Assembly: GCA_963995505.1 (NCBI GenBank)
Contig: OZ023183.1
Coordinates: 15,062,671 to 15,126,670 of the forward strand
DNA length: 64,000 nucleotides
From: Hypericum androsaemum
Lineage: Eukaryota > Streptophyta > Magnoliopsida > Malpighiales > Hypericaceae
Reading direction: 5' to 3'
Position numbers and translations under genes: made by a program. This document shows positions 50,801-63,059 of the stretch, piece by piece. The stretch's first letter is position 1. Every line of letters starts with the position of its first letter. A model generated the notes under the pieces. That model worked only from the letters and a program-made list of their open reading frames with translations, ran no database searches and was not told the DNA's origin.

Positions 50801-53800
50801 AGTAATTATTCGAGAGCCACAATTTGGTAGCAAGACAAGCAAACAGATCCAGGATGTACATCCCATATCACAAAAGGAATGCCATATCTAACCCAAGAGA
50901 CTCAAATTTCAGACACAGAAAGAGGAGAAGACTTCAAGAAGCTGACCAGCTGACTTCTGAAATGTGACGATCTTCTCAACATATCCATAGGGAGAAAAAA
51001 CTTGGTGCAGCACTTCCACTGTTATAGGATATAGCATGTGATGGACTGTAACTAATAGAATTCGATTTGGCTGTGCATCCCGAGTGTCGAACAGCAGACC
51101 AGCATAGACAGAAGAGAGAGAAGAGAATAAATAGAGAAGTAAAGGTAGCGAGAAGAAGATATAGAGAGAGTAATTATTGCACAGTAAAATGTAAAAGGCA
51201 GACAAGAGATTAATCCTTGGACAATAAACAAACAAGAAGAGGAAAAGATACACCGAAAGCAATCACCATAGAAAAAACATGATCAACGTAGAAAAGCATA
51301 AAACATCAAAATTATGTCATTGTGTACTTTATCTATTGCACATCGTATTTTTCCTTCATCGAAACATTTCAATCCTAGTAAGACAAGAGGCAAGATACTG
51401 AAAACAAGAACCATATGACAAACAAAGATGAGAAGACTAGGTTCTCTTCAATCCATTGTAGCAATAACAAAATTATAGCAGCAGGAGTACTATCATACGC
51501 GATTTTTTTCTTTTTTGGGTAGAAAATTTATCGATACTCCCTAAATGGGCAGTTTAAAAAAAAAAAAATAATAGGAGAGGCGACCTACCCCCGGGAGGCT
51601 GCCACGTGGCTGCCACGTGGCGCACCCAGGTGCAGTTTTTTTATTTTTTTAAAATTTTCGGACAGCGATAGGTTAGTGCTCGGGTGTCATAATTGACATT
51701 CTTTTTATTTCGCAAAACTTTTCGAGCTCATTGCGTAAGGCTCGAAAAGTTGTGTGCAATTAAAAAAATTCCTCCTTCAAACACCCGAGCACCAACTTAT
51801 AGCCTTTCAAAGATTTTGAAATTTTTTTATAAAATAAACACACACAGGTGGAGGCTAGCAGACTCCACTTTTTTAAATTTTTTTGAAAATTTTTTTTGGG
51901 CAATAAGTTGTTACTCGGATATTCGAATGACATTTTTTTAATTTCGAAAAACTTTTCAAGTTCTACAAATTCACTTAGGATAGGTGTAAAAGATAATAAG
52001 TGCAAAGAAGGTAATAGAAAGATGAGGAAGTCGAATGCTAGCATCTTAGTAGAAGCACCCAAAAAGGTTAGGGCTGGTTAGGCAGAACCGAATTATTACT
52101 GTGGTCTGAAAATGGAGGAGCACAAGAGGTTAGTTAGTATTACAGTGCCAGTAGCGAATCTTGATACATATTATACTAGAAGAAGAAAAATATGATTCCC
52201 ATAATTGAGCATCCCGTGTGCCTGAAGCTACAGCAGGTTTGACAATTTTAAGGTGAAAAAGATATTGGCTCAATGTCAAAGAAAAGGATAGGCAGTCCAG
52301 CCAACATTCCACAACAAATGTCAAAAGGCTCAAGGTAGAACAAAATTGTGCAAGGTTTTGGTCCCTTTACAAGTGAAATGGTTGGCAGGTTAACGTAATA
52401 GAATCTTAGCCGATTCCAGTATTTTGGAGTCAGTCTGATCTGGTTTTCTCAGTTTCGATAGCAATAGTAATTGGGTGATAATATGCTAAACAATAATTAA
52501 AGATTTTCCCATGTTGTCAATAGCGCGCTATAGCGGCGCTATGTAGCGTTTTGGGCACCCACCGCTATGATATGCTGCTGTTAAACGCTATAGATCTCAT
52601 ATAAGTAAGAATTTCGTATAAATTAGTATAAGCACAAGTTTAATGGTAATGAGGTTTGTGACTACATTTCTACCAACATTTTGAGACATGGATTGCCTAG
52701 GAGGTTAGACTACAATTAACTTATAGCTTCAAATTGATATAGTCTGTGGGAATCCTGGTTTATTCTTGTTGTGCCAGATGAGACAATAAGCTTTCGAGGC
52801 CAAAAAAGTTGCTTGATCTGAACCAAAACGCGGACCTTCCCTCTCAACTCAAGAGTTCTACAATAATGCTCAAAAGCACTAACCTCATCGCCTCGCCCTT
52901 GAGCATTTTGTTCCATTGTTGTAAGCTCTTGATGCGATGAGAATTGGATATAAACATTCCTTCCCCTAACAGAACCAGAAAACAACAAAGGTAATGGAGC
53001 AGTTGAAGCTAAATAGAACTTAAATAACATAAGAAGGGTTACTCCCATAACTCAAGGATCGAGCACAGAGAGAATCGTTACCATTACTATGTATCCAAAA
53101 AATTGATGACATAAGGGTCATCATTATGATGTATCCCAAAAATCGATGACATAAACTAACTGAATATACCATATAGTTTGGCTGTTCAGAAAAGTAAGTA
53201 TACCTTATAGTTGGTTGAAGATTTGTGTAAAATTGCAGAGCACTGATGGCCGATGAAACATCTTGCATCTGAAGCAGAGCCTGTACTCATCATAAAAGAA
53301 AATTGGCGTCTTTAGAAATTTGTAGCAGTCAGGTATAAAAAAAGAGCAGGCACATATATGATTTTATGCGAAGAGACACCTGATTTTTTGCGCGAAGCAT
53401 AACAAGCTTTGTAATGACACCAAAAGGCTGGAATAGCTGCAGCAAATCATTCTGCATATAAAAGCATCCAAAGCATGAGAAAAATACAAGAGTACTGCTC
53501 AAGATAATGGCGACGTTATTATATGCTTTGAATTAGAGTCTTGAAATGGGTTCTTGAGGCTAAAAAAAATCTTATGGGTTCCAGTACTTCTTGAAAGGCA
53601 CTGTTTTTAAGACAAAAGTAAAGAAGTGCAAGCACTAAAATCCATTCAAAGAAAGAATAAGAGGGCAGGACCTAGAGTTTTTCAGTGGCACATATTTTCA
53701 AAGGTAACCAAGTCGATCATGTAACAGCTAGAGGAACCATCTAAAAAACTTGATTTTTGAAGCTCATTTTAGGTTGGCAACGGATTAGAAAGGAAGACCT

Positions 53801-54177
53801 AATCTTTGCAAACTTGTTTGCTTCCCAGTTTTTCCCCGAACAACCAGAATTCGAGTTACCGACGGAAACCTAATCCCACCAAGACATCACAAGAAGCTTC
53901 CCCAACTTATGGTAGCATTCCTATTTGTCAAAATTTGAGCTTTCAAATATCACAAAAGCACCTTTTTTATGACTTTGAAGCCTCCACAAAACACAATTTT
54001 CTAGATGTCTACATATAGAATTATTCGGAAGATGCAAATGTTATGCACTTGTTGAACCAAACACGACACGAACACTCCGTTTTAGGAGCCATAAAGCTAA
54101 TGAGAAGGGTAGGGAAGTACTTCGGAAATCTCATGGCCGACATTGCGCACGTGGATAACCTTGGAGGGCTCGGCCAT
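47864..54177 (-). CDS. PTB3: Polypyrimidine tract-binding protein homolog (PTB3 type)
   Basis: This RNA-binding splicing regulator has 436 residues and 14 coding exons: 54177-54121, 53451-53380, 53280-53204, 52965-52884, 51070-50947, 50683-50619, 50519-50470, 50288-50247, 50163-50112, 49994-49973, 49847-49834, 49101-48994, 48903-48760, 48265-47864. All joins are GT-AG and keep frame. It opens MAEPSKVIHVRNVGHEISE (first RRM), continues with LFQPFGVITKLVML, then ILLVTVHHMLYPITVEVLHQ (second RRM), a Gly/Asn linker with NYNNDRSRDFTNP, an Ala-rich stretch, SLYGNIVRIKLLHNKPDHAL (third RRM) and MIHISSLPHDITEEEIVQHL (last RRM). The length agrees with the ~432-residue Arabidopsis PTB3. Exon 11 (GVAYPQ region) is only 14 nt. 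A 5' leader intron (54192-54430) and a CT repeat in the leader are likely. Plant PTBs regulate their own splicing. Confidence 0.94.
51590..51960. repeat. Repeat cluster in PTB intron 4 with doubled CACGTG
   Basis: GCTGCCACGTG occurs twice in a row near 51599-51620. Then GTTAGTGCTCGGGTGT (from 51672) pairs with ACACCCGAGCACCAAC near 51780-51797. A second, diverged copy of the TGACATT...TTTCG...AAAACTTTTC segment follows at 51925-51960. This is probably a small inserted element in the 1.8 kb intron. Confidence 0.5.
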
Positions 54178-54469
54178 CGTCAGAACTCCGCCTACAAAAT
54201 CCAAACTGCGAAATCATACCAAACACCAATCCGGCATCTTTTGATTCTTTTTCTTCCTTCTCACAAACTACTTTCCAATAAACACAAAGGGCAAAAGCTG
54301 AACCTCACATTAAAACCCCAAAATTACAAGTATTGGGAAACCCTAGGAAGATTCGAAATCACAGAAGCAGTTACGTCGCTCTAGAAGCCCCAACGGAGAT
54401 TAAAAATAAGGAATCGGATTCCAAACCTACCAAAAGCGGGAATCGGGGAAGAAGCTTCGCCGCCTCTTC

Positions 54470-54491
54470 GAGAGAGAGAGAGAGAGAGAGG
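54470..54491 (-). repeat. (CT)n tract in the probable PTB 5' leader
   Basis: On the gene strand this reads as about 11 CT dinucleotides some 40-60 nt upstream of the likely leader intron donor (54431/54430). Pyrimidine dinucleotide runs are the kind of RNA that PTB proteins bind. Confidence 0.6.
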
Positions 54492-56610
54492 GTGTTGGAT
54501 GACAATTGAAAAGGGGATCGGCCGAGGCTCGAGTGTGGTTATACTTGTGAGCTGAGATTGGATTGGGAAAGAACGAGAAGTAGAGGAGGGGAAGGAAGGA
54601 AGAAAGGGAAAAATATGTTTTTGTTTAGGATAAAAGGGAAAGGAAGGGATCTATCTCAATCTAATCCACGGGAGGACGGAGGAGGAGTTTTTGGTTTATA
54701 TGTCTAGTATTCGACCTACTAATAAAAAACCAAACTGAATATCATCTTATTTTTCTCGAGACTTGATTAAGATAAAATATTGAATTCTTTAAAGAGTAGT
54801 AAAGTGTTGTTCGCCTTATCAATTTATCATCCATCCCGTATCTATCTATTAAAATCCAACGCATCTTCTTGAGTTGCAATGGTGGTGGGACCATTATCTA
54901 CTTTATATTTTCTGTGGGTCCCGTTCAATCTCATCATCCAACTGTTTCGGTGACGATAGTTCAAAGTACATTCGTTGGGGTTGGTTCTTTCTTTTCTAAG
55001 TACTTTGTTAAGGATATGGCATAGAGTCTTTCGTTAGAGGTTACATGACATAATACAACAAGAACTAACATAAAGCATAAATGTAGGCTTCATATTATAG
55101 CTCGCCGATAAAATGAGACCACACTGTGAAGTGGCGTAGTTAGTTTTTATAGTCATACAATTAACTTCAAAAGTCAACAAAGACCTAGTCGGAATTTTAG
55201 ACGGAATGGGAATTGTTGTTCTTTTTATTTCTTGGGGTATAATGATAGATCAAGAAGCTCGACTAGAAAAATTCAGTGAAATAAATCTTATATTGTATCT
55301 GGTAAGTTTTCTGATATCTGAATTGGATCTCACTTCCAAGTTGGAGTTCGGTAGAAGCAGAGGGATACCAATTGTTTCTATATTCATCAATAATCTAATG
55401 TGACAATTATGCAACCGTTTTCTTTTGGCAAGTGTCAGATTTCAACTCGTGATCAATCCATAGATACCAATAAATCAATAATTTAATACAATAATATATC
55501 AATCCGTCCAGGATTTTTGTTAAGTTTTATGAAAGAGGAGACTTCCGCTAATCAAAAAATTATCTAAAAAATCTAGAGATAAATACGAGAAGCAATTTCG
55601 TTCTAACGAGCACTGCGATGCACACGAGGCGCACACAAGTGAGAGTTGAGAATGGATAAGTCTTTTCAAGACAAACTTAGCAGTTTGCATCTACAGGCCA
55701 AACACAAGTACACACCTAAGATAAGGCCGAGGTTGATCTAAACAACACACTAAAACCAAGACATGACCATAAAAAAGAACGAGGAGCGTACACAGACACA
55801 ACTTAACATGAAAGAAAATAGAAACTAAAGCCATACATTGGAGGGGTGGTCTATAGTGACCATCCCCCCCCCCCCCCCCCCCGATCCCCAACCATGGGCA
55901 GCTCTGGGTCAGCAGTATTCGGGCTAGGACCTTAGAGCTTCGGTCAGACTTAAGCGAAGGTGAGACGGAGTAAAGTCAAGCATGTAGTCGGCGACTAGGG
56001 CTTGAGAAGCCTTTGGCTGCTTGCGAAAAAGAGGTGACATGAGGGGCGACAGAGGAGGAGGCTGCGAGAGGTGGGTTGTGTCCTTCAGAGGTGAAGCGGG
56101 CCACTAGTCTGGCAGGATGGTAGCTAATTCATCAGGGTGAGGGTGAGAAGGACGATGGCTGGTATGGCCGGATGGTGGGCTGATCGGGGCAAGGGAGACA
56201 GTTTCCTCCTCCTTTAGTGATCTGTGGACTCGTGAGGTATAATGCGGTGGTTCTGGTCGAGCGACGAAGAGGCTGGTCGTCAGAAGATCACATGGCTTGA
56301 ACTTAAGACCTCTAGGTTAAGTTAAAAGAATATCATTATTGGTATTATGGTATATTTTACAAGGTTTACATTCTAGGCCATGTGTGTTTTTTTTTCCAAA
56401 TATGTTTTGTCAAATGTTGATTAGTCCAATAATTATTTTTGATAAGTTGGACCAATATAAAATTGTTTTGCAGAATGTGAGTCCCACGACAACATGAAGC
56501 TTTTTTTTCTTGAAAGGAGACGTAAAGCCCAGGATAAACAAATCCAGTACTCACTAAGGCAAACATCTCTCCATAGGCCTCCACGCCAAGCCCATCATGC
56601 AGTAGAGGAT
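54492..56610. other. PTB promoter and spacer
   Basis: The first few hundred bases are the upstream region of the PTB-like gene. The rest has no recognisable gene. The open frames at 55206-55403 and 55691-55891 match nothing I know, and a 19-base C-run is at 55864-55882. Confidence 0.5.
55864..55882. repeat. Poly-C run of 19
   Basis: An uninterrupted C homopolymer in unique-looking spacer. Its length may be inexact for technical reasons. Confidence 0.8.
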
Positions 56611-57401
56611 TTAGATGATACCAAGCTTGTTATGACCAAACTCAGGGTCGGTGACCAGCACCACACATTGACCCACACAATGATCCCATATTATTATAGA
56701 TCGATCATAGAAGATACGGTGGTGTTTCTTGCCATGAGCCTGCTCGTCCTCTCTCTTGTCTTCTTTCTTCTCATGATGCTCGTGGAAAGGCATAACCCCC
56801 GATCCAATTGCAATGGAGGCGACAATCTCTTCCTTGATCTTGTGCTCGTGCGTGTGCTCAGGGTCTTTCTTTGCCTCATATTTCTCATGCTGTATAATTA
56901 ACAATACAACGATTTTTCAACATGTATATATGTGATTAGGGGTGACCACGGTTCATATATTCTAAGACAATTTTCTGAATCGCAATTTATTGTTGAACAT
57001 TATTATTATTATAAAAAAAAGTTCTACGGATTATCTCCAAATGAATCAAAAATTGGATTCACGATCCTCTAAAACACGCAACCGCAAAACGAAAGTTCCT
57101 TGAACCGTGGTCACGCGAAAGGTTTTTGTTAGAATGGTACGTGTGGGCGGTTACAACCGGCCCGTGGCCACCCCTATATGTGATTTTGTTGTTGTTGATA
57201 AGTATCATAATTCATATATGTGATGTGTTTGCATGTCTCTAGAAATGAGCTAGTTACCATGGCGTAGGCGCCGACAGCAAGGGCGCCTAGCTCGCCAAGA
57301 CGCTCATGGTGATTGTGGTGCTTTTCTTCTGTCTCGTAATTAACCTCTTCTTCGCCTTCTTTGCTGTGGTGGAACAAGTGGTGTTGCTTCTCGTCTGCCA
57401 T
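56611..57401 (-). CDS. ASR: ASR (ABA/stress/ripening) protein with C-terminal extension
   Basis: ASR proteins are small, His/Glu/Lys-rich, largely disordered proteins that bind zinc, act as chaperones and enter the nucleus under drought and ABA. Exons 57401-57258 and 56889-56611 join after GAYAM to 140 residues. The ABA/WDS domain is clear: [54 protein letters not shown] and [20 protein letters not shown]. Normal ASRs stop just after GKKHHHLF. Here the sequence reads GKKHHRIFY and runs on for 34 further residues (to HNKLGII), because the expected stop position is TAT. A TATA box is at 57491-57500. It is tandem with the ASR gene at the window end, on the same strand. The single intron position is that usual for the family. 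Confidence 0.9.
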
Positions 57402-57490
57402 GGCAAGTATATAAACTAGCTGAGGAAAAAAGGTGTATTAAATGGTGTGGTGGTGGTGTTGCACTTGAGAGAGTCATTGGGGGTATTCTG

Positions 57491-57500
57491 CTATTTATAA
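57491..57500 (-). promoter_or_regulatory. TATA box of the first ASR gene
   Basis: CTTATAAATAGC on the minus strand lies about 95 bp before the ATG. Confidence 0.65.
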
Positions 57501-59689
57501 GTGTGTTGGCTTCTAGACGGCCGAGACTTTCCGAGTTGGCCCATCATTGTTTTCTAATTTGATGATCTATAGGTTTAACAACCTGATCAAGATACGGAAC
57601 CAAATCAATTTAGTAATTGAAAACTGGATTATCTCTCTTTTTAGCTCTTATATTATGATTTCAACACTGTTGGGTCATTTAAGGATGATTCTCCCAATAG
57701 CTAAGACCCAACTGAGTACGATCTTTTGTCACTTGAAATAATTCTCATTTCGTAAACTTCATTATCTCTCCTTGTTATCATTGATTTTTACAATCAAAAT
57801 GCATTACAAATAATAGATTACATCATAGTATTCGACTTATGGCAATGATTGGTTCGTAACTCCCTCCAACTAACAAGGGGATTACGAGATTTATGATCAA
57901 TCATGCGTAACTAAGAGTTATATGCATGGAACTTACATATGCGCTTCAACAAATCTTTTAGAATGCATTAACGCTTACATTGTTCAGCAAATGCAGTTTA
58001 GAATTGTCACTCAACAATGTACGCGTTAATGCATTGTGTCCTTATTTGCACATGCGGAAAAACTTTGGGATTACTTTATAATATGTCAAATAAAAATTCA
58101 AAATCCCGGTAGAACCCTAATTCCCGCATACATACATGAACCCTGAATTTGACCGTAATCAATTTAAAATATATGTTGAAATGCATATACTTAACGTGGA
58201 TGTAATGAAAGTTCGTAACTAATTGATCCTTATTCACGGACTCGAATTGAATTCCGCCTAGAGAATTTGAGAGACCTCGGGGCCGAAACTTGGGTGGGCT
58301 AGACGGGGCCCAGGTGACCAGGGCCAGGTGAAGACAATCTCTAGGTTCGTCGAAATTGCCTCCTCGGATAGAGGATTGTGATGCAAGGTTGAATTTGCTC
58401 TAAGATCACACCTTATGGATATGGAGGTTGGGCCGCTACTGGCTTTATTGGATTCCTCTATTGCTACAAGATTTAATATTTTCCACACCCCTATTATTTA
58501 CCAAAAAAATAGGAAATGTCATTCAATTAATATATTACCAAAGCCAATTATTAATTTTTTTTTCAATAATTACATTTTGCGAGGGTCTGAACTTCTTTCT
58601 TTTTCTCCTATACTTTATACCATTAGGTCAAATGACCTTTGACGTATCAATAGAGCATTAAACTATTATATGCTTTGTATTCTTTTATATGTTTAAAATT
58701 ACAATTTACTTAATCAAAAAATACAGTTAATAAAGTAGAATTTGACCAAATATCTATGGGTTTTAATCTTTGAAGTTAACTGGATCCCCAAATAGTATTT
58801 ATTCTAACGGCACAAAGAATATAATTATTCAAATAGGTCCAGCGTTCAAACACATAGTGTAAAAATTAACTTTAAAAAAATTGGATTAAGTAGAAAGTTA
58901 GAACATCCATCTGAATATAAATTGATCTCACTTCCTGAAATTTATTTAATCTTCTCAAAGATCAGATAGCATGGAAAATGAATTATCCTCAGCTAAGAGT
59001 GGAGACGGATTCGCAACTAGCTGTCTGATAGTTGACCAAGGGAATCGCAAGGGAGAATGACTTGTATTACTTTGTGAGTAATTGTAACAACCTGATCCGC
59101 CGTATAGGCAGGATATAGGCAGGATATAGGTGATGTTTTGCCCTCGATTGTCTAGAGGATTCTCAAGAACTAGCTAGGCCTCTAGAGAGATGTGTTGCTT
59201 TACTAGAAGTAGACTTAGACTTGATTTCCCATGTAATTTATTTTCTAATGAATGAACGGGTGCTCAGCACCCACCATTATCACAAACAAAAAAAACCAAA
59301 GCCTTGTATAATAATTCCAGCAAGGAACTATTCTCTTTTTCTACATTATTTTCCTTCAAAGTGACATAGAAGCAAAAGAGAGAACAAAACAGAGAGAGGA
59401 AAGTAGGGAACCAAAATCCCCAACAAGCATGAGCATCCACAACAAGCACCAGCATCGAGCGACGAGGAGGTAGGATGGAGCGAGGAGGCAGTGGCAACGA
59501 CGAGCATCGACTTGGGGCGAAGTCGGTTAGCGAGGAAGATTTAGAAATTTAGGTTTGTGAATTTTGAGGATTTTTGTTGATAACAATGGAAGGAAGGGAA
59601 AATGTTCTAATTTTTGTCTACAAGAGTGAAAATTAGCCGAGCCCAAGTCCATTGGTCTAATTTTAATACTGGCCTTATATATTTTGGAT
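57501..59689. other. Spacer between ASR genes, part 1
   Basis: No gene is recognised. Short open frames such as 58258-58488 and 59264-59497 lack any family signature. A duplicated GTATAGGCAGGATATAGGCAGGATATAGG occurs near 59102-59128. Confidence 0.5.
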
Positions 59690-59875
59690 ATTTATTTTTA
59701 GTAAGTATATATTTTGGATAATCTAAATTTATATTTTTATATCCAAATCTGAATTCGAATTAAGAATTTTGGATAATTTCAATGCGAATACAAAATTATC
59801 CAAATCCAAATCAAAAAAAAAATTAGATATCAGATAATGGATAATATACTTACCCCTAAGTGTGAGGGGCTGGTT
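59690..59875. mobile_element. Fragment of a hAT-like repeat end
   Basis: Repeated TTTTGGATA / TATCCAAAT words and an end ATACTTACCCCTAA (inverted: TTAGGGGTAAG) match the style of plant hAT-type MITE termini. The other border is not clear. Confidence 0.35.
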
Positions 59876-59997
59876 TGTGTGTTGCTTTAGCAACACCAAA
59901 CGAACCGAACAAGGGGATGTTAAACAAAAAACTTGTAATATTAGAGATTAAAATATGATAATTTTGAAATTTTTTATATAAAGCATGGTGTAGCAAA

Positions 59998-60217
59998 CAC
60001 TGGTACACTATTTGGAGAACACTGGCATGTCATATTGTGGACACTGACACTTCATGTTGAGAATACTCGCACGCCATATTGTGAATGCTAACATACCATA
60101 TTGGATAATGGCACACCATGTTGAGGACATTTGCACAACTTATAATGGGCAGTGACACACCATTTTGTGGACAGGGGTACACCATTCAAAAAACATTGGC
60201 ACGCCATTTCAAAAATA
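59998..60217. repeat. Ten degenerate 22-bp repeats
   Basis: From CACTGGTACACTATTTG the sequence divides into ten units of exactly 22 bp with the core CACxCCATATTGTGGA (for example CACTGGCATGTCATATTG, GTGACACACCATTTTGTG). Units differ at several positions but the phase never breaks. Such arrays often sit near transposon ends. Confidence 0.8.
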
Positions 60218-60559
60218 CTAATTAATAAAAATACGAGAAATTTCTTGATTATAAAAAAATTACAATTTAAGAAAATATTTTTCTATTAGATAAAGACATC
60301 CATTAAAAAAATAAGATAAATTTTCTTAATTATAAAGAAATTTCTTAATTTCTAGGAAACGTTTTCTTATCAAACGAAGACAATCCTTAATGAAAATAAG
60401 AAAAATATCGTTAGTTATAGAAGAATCTCATAATTCAGAAAATATTTACTTATTAGATAGAAAACAATCAATGTCTTGATTCTCCGCATGGAACTCCTCA
60501 GCACACACGTCTAAATCAATGGTCCTCATTTTACTCCGAATGTGTTGCCTCTCTTATTA

Positions 60560-61487
60560 GACCATGTGCATGAGTGATCCAGCAACCAACGAAAAATTTT
60601 ATGTTGGTCCCTACATACCAAATCATCAAATAACTTGATATGTTCTAACTAATTAATTAGTGACATGTGGACAACTAAAGCTATTTCATTAATTTACTAC
60701 AATGAGCATTTAAGTAATAGAATTTTGTCTTTAATGAAAAAATATTACAAAAATTTAGATTAAATAATTGTAAGATAAATTAAGGTAATTGCCTTCTTTG
60801 TATTGATTTTTATTTTCATGGACATATTTTATTTCATGTTGATAGATGATTTTCATAAAATAGTTTGTTTTCTCGAGGAAATCTCTTTGTCGTAGTTAAT
60901 GAAAATGAGTATTCGAAAATTTTAAATTTTATAGTTACTAGTAATGTATAATATGTACTCATTACAACCTTTTGGGATTAAGTACTCACAAAAATTATTT
61001 TTCTCTCAATATTATATTATTAATTACCTTTTGTTATGCAAATGGATCAATGATATACTAAACACCTATATTATGATAACACCGTTATTCAACTTTACTT
61101 TTGCCATTGATATACTAAACACCTAAATTTCTCCATGGTTCTATATTAGAACATCTTATATTTTTAATCTTGGAAATACAAAATCTTATTTTTTATATAA
61201 TATATGGTATCATGTTACAGTATGATCATTAATTGATTATTTTACTAGTTCTCTCTATTCTCTCCCCTCTAAAAATGTAACTTAAATTATCTTAGAGTAG
61301 CTCAATTATTTTTGTGACGATCTTTTTTATTAATGACAATATTATATTTCTTAAATGTTCATTGTACTATATTAATGAGGTGGCCTTAGTTGTCCACATG
61401 TCACTAAATAATTGATTAGGATATACTAAGTTATCAAATGACTTGGTATATAGGAACCAACATAAAGTTTCTCAACAACACAGGGTC
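60560..61487. mobile_element. MITE with ~130-bp inverted arms, Harbinger-like tip
   Basis: The left tip GACCATGTGCATGAGTG after TTA resembles the Harbinger termini of 5380-8788. Inner arms at about 60576-60720 and 61340-61475 are inverted copies, sharing TTTATGTTGGT, AGTGACATGTGGACAACTAA and TTAATxTAxTACAATGA. The centre is AT-rich and non-coding. The right tip (CAGGGTC) merges into the next element, so the exact end and target duplication are unclear. Confidence 0.65.
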
Positions 61488-61865
61488 ACATAATAAACAA
61501 TTAATTTCTCTCTCATCCACCCAACCGAACCCCATTATATATTTTCCTACCCACATCAGCAACCCAGGGTCATAGAATAAATAATTAATTTCTCTCTCAT
61601 CCACATATTATCTACTATTATTTTTTGTTTATATAAAAATTATAATTAATTTACGAAAATGATTAATTTATAATTATAACAAGAAAAAATAAAATTAAGT
61701 AACAAAATTAATTATAACATTGTACTCTATTTATAGAGATTTGGAAAATACGAATTTGCATATTATTTATTTTTTATTTTGTTAAAGATAACTTCAATTT
61801 TTATAACTACACAAATAATATCCGAAAAAATCTATTTATACGAGGGCGAGGGCGAGGGCGAGTGA
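61488..61865. mobile_element. Deletion derivative of the Harbinger element
   Basis: Its first half matches the Harbinger left end at 5410-5580, including the doubled AATTAATTTCTCTCTCATCC segment and TTTTTGTTTATATAAAAATTAT. Its second half matches the right end at 8545-8760 (CTCTATTTATAGAGATTTG, CACAxAAATAATAT, GAGGGCGAGGGCG). Both genes are missing. The right terminal GACC-type tip is not found, so it is truncated. Confidence 0.75.
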
Positions 61866-63059
61866 CGAGTGTCACCTCTCGTCCTGAGGGCACAGCCCCG
61901 TCTCTCCCCCATTTAGTTTTTTTTTTACTTTTTTTTCTACGTAGGCTTGCCCCTCCTCCCAAGCCTCTCCTCCCAAAGAGCGCTGGTGCGCCTAGCCTTA
62001 GAGGCATCACCCATTACGAAACCACGGTGCGAACAGGCCCACTTTGCAAAACGTGACTCCACCAGTGAACGGATCTAATTCTCTCTAACGAGCGGCATCT
62101 ATCAGATAAAGTTGGCGGTAGCTAAAACTCTGAAGTAGCATAAATATATCAACTCATGTATGGTCTGATGAATACGGTATCAGTCCTTAAGCATGAGGTG
62201 GGATGATCGAATCACATGATCTTTTAAGATCCGAAATTATGGAAACAATTTAAATCTCACCAAAAAAAATAGCATAAATATCGTGATAGAAGATAAGGTA
62301 TCCATATAATTGGTCCACCCCGCACTTGAAAATATCGGTTTAATGACCGGAGAGCCAGTTGCTTTTTATTCTGTGTAGCCTAGCAGATAATAATTAAGTT
62401 GACTAGCAGGTCGACGACGATGGTTACCTAATCTCGTGACTTTGTAATTATCAACTATATTTGAGTTCCGAGTCGCGGAATATGTCAAGAATCCACCACC
62501 AACAGGTTAATATATTCATCACACTTATAAATCACATTTGTAATTAACGAGGTATCATAACATGTAAATTGTACGAATAGAAATGGATCGTGAGGCCAAC
62601 CTAATTTGATACCATGTTAGAATGTTTCTATCCGACTGAAATTGAAGGTAATAGATATATGCATTTTCACACTTATAAATAAACTCACTAAACTTGTAAC
62701 TAAAGATGTGTTAATCTCAACACATTCTCATAATCAAATTTTAATCATGATTTTTTTATAAATTCATGTTATTTTATTTTTTTTCGCTCACTTCTTTCCA
62801 CTCTTAACACAAAAAATACACCATTGATATGTACAAAATGACATCGTAGAATAGAAGAAGTAACTCATTATTATAATTAGAACAAAACATACAGAGTGAG
62901 AAAACATGTGGAATACAAAATACACACAGGGCCACAAAGGAAGCCCTCGAGAGACACACACACACACTTGTACATCCAAGTATTATTGAAGGTTCTTAAA
63001 ATACCAAAGACCCGAAATCACATGCGAAAATAAACCGTAAATAAAAATACGCCAGCCAT
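61866..63059. other. Spacer before the second ASR gene
   Basis: No gene is recognised. A small CA repeat lies near 62953-62968. The last part includes the 3' UTR of the minus-strand ASR gene. Confidence 0.5.

Noticed and set aside
55206..55403. Hydrophobic 65-residue frame, possible organelle-derived insert
   Set aside because: I could not match it to any plastid or mitochondrial gene, and there is no surrounding organelle sequence.
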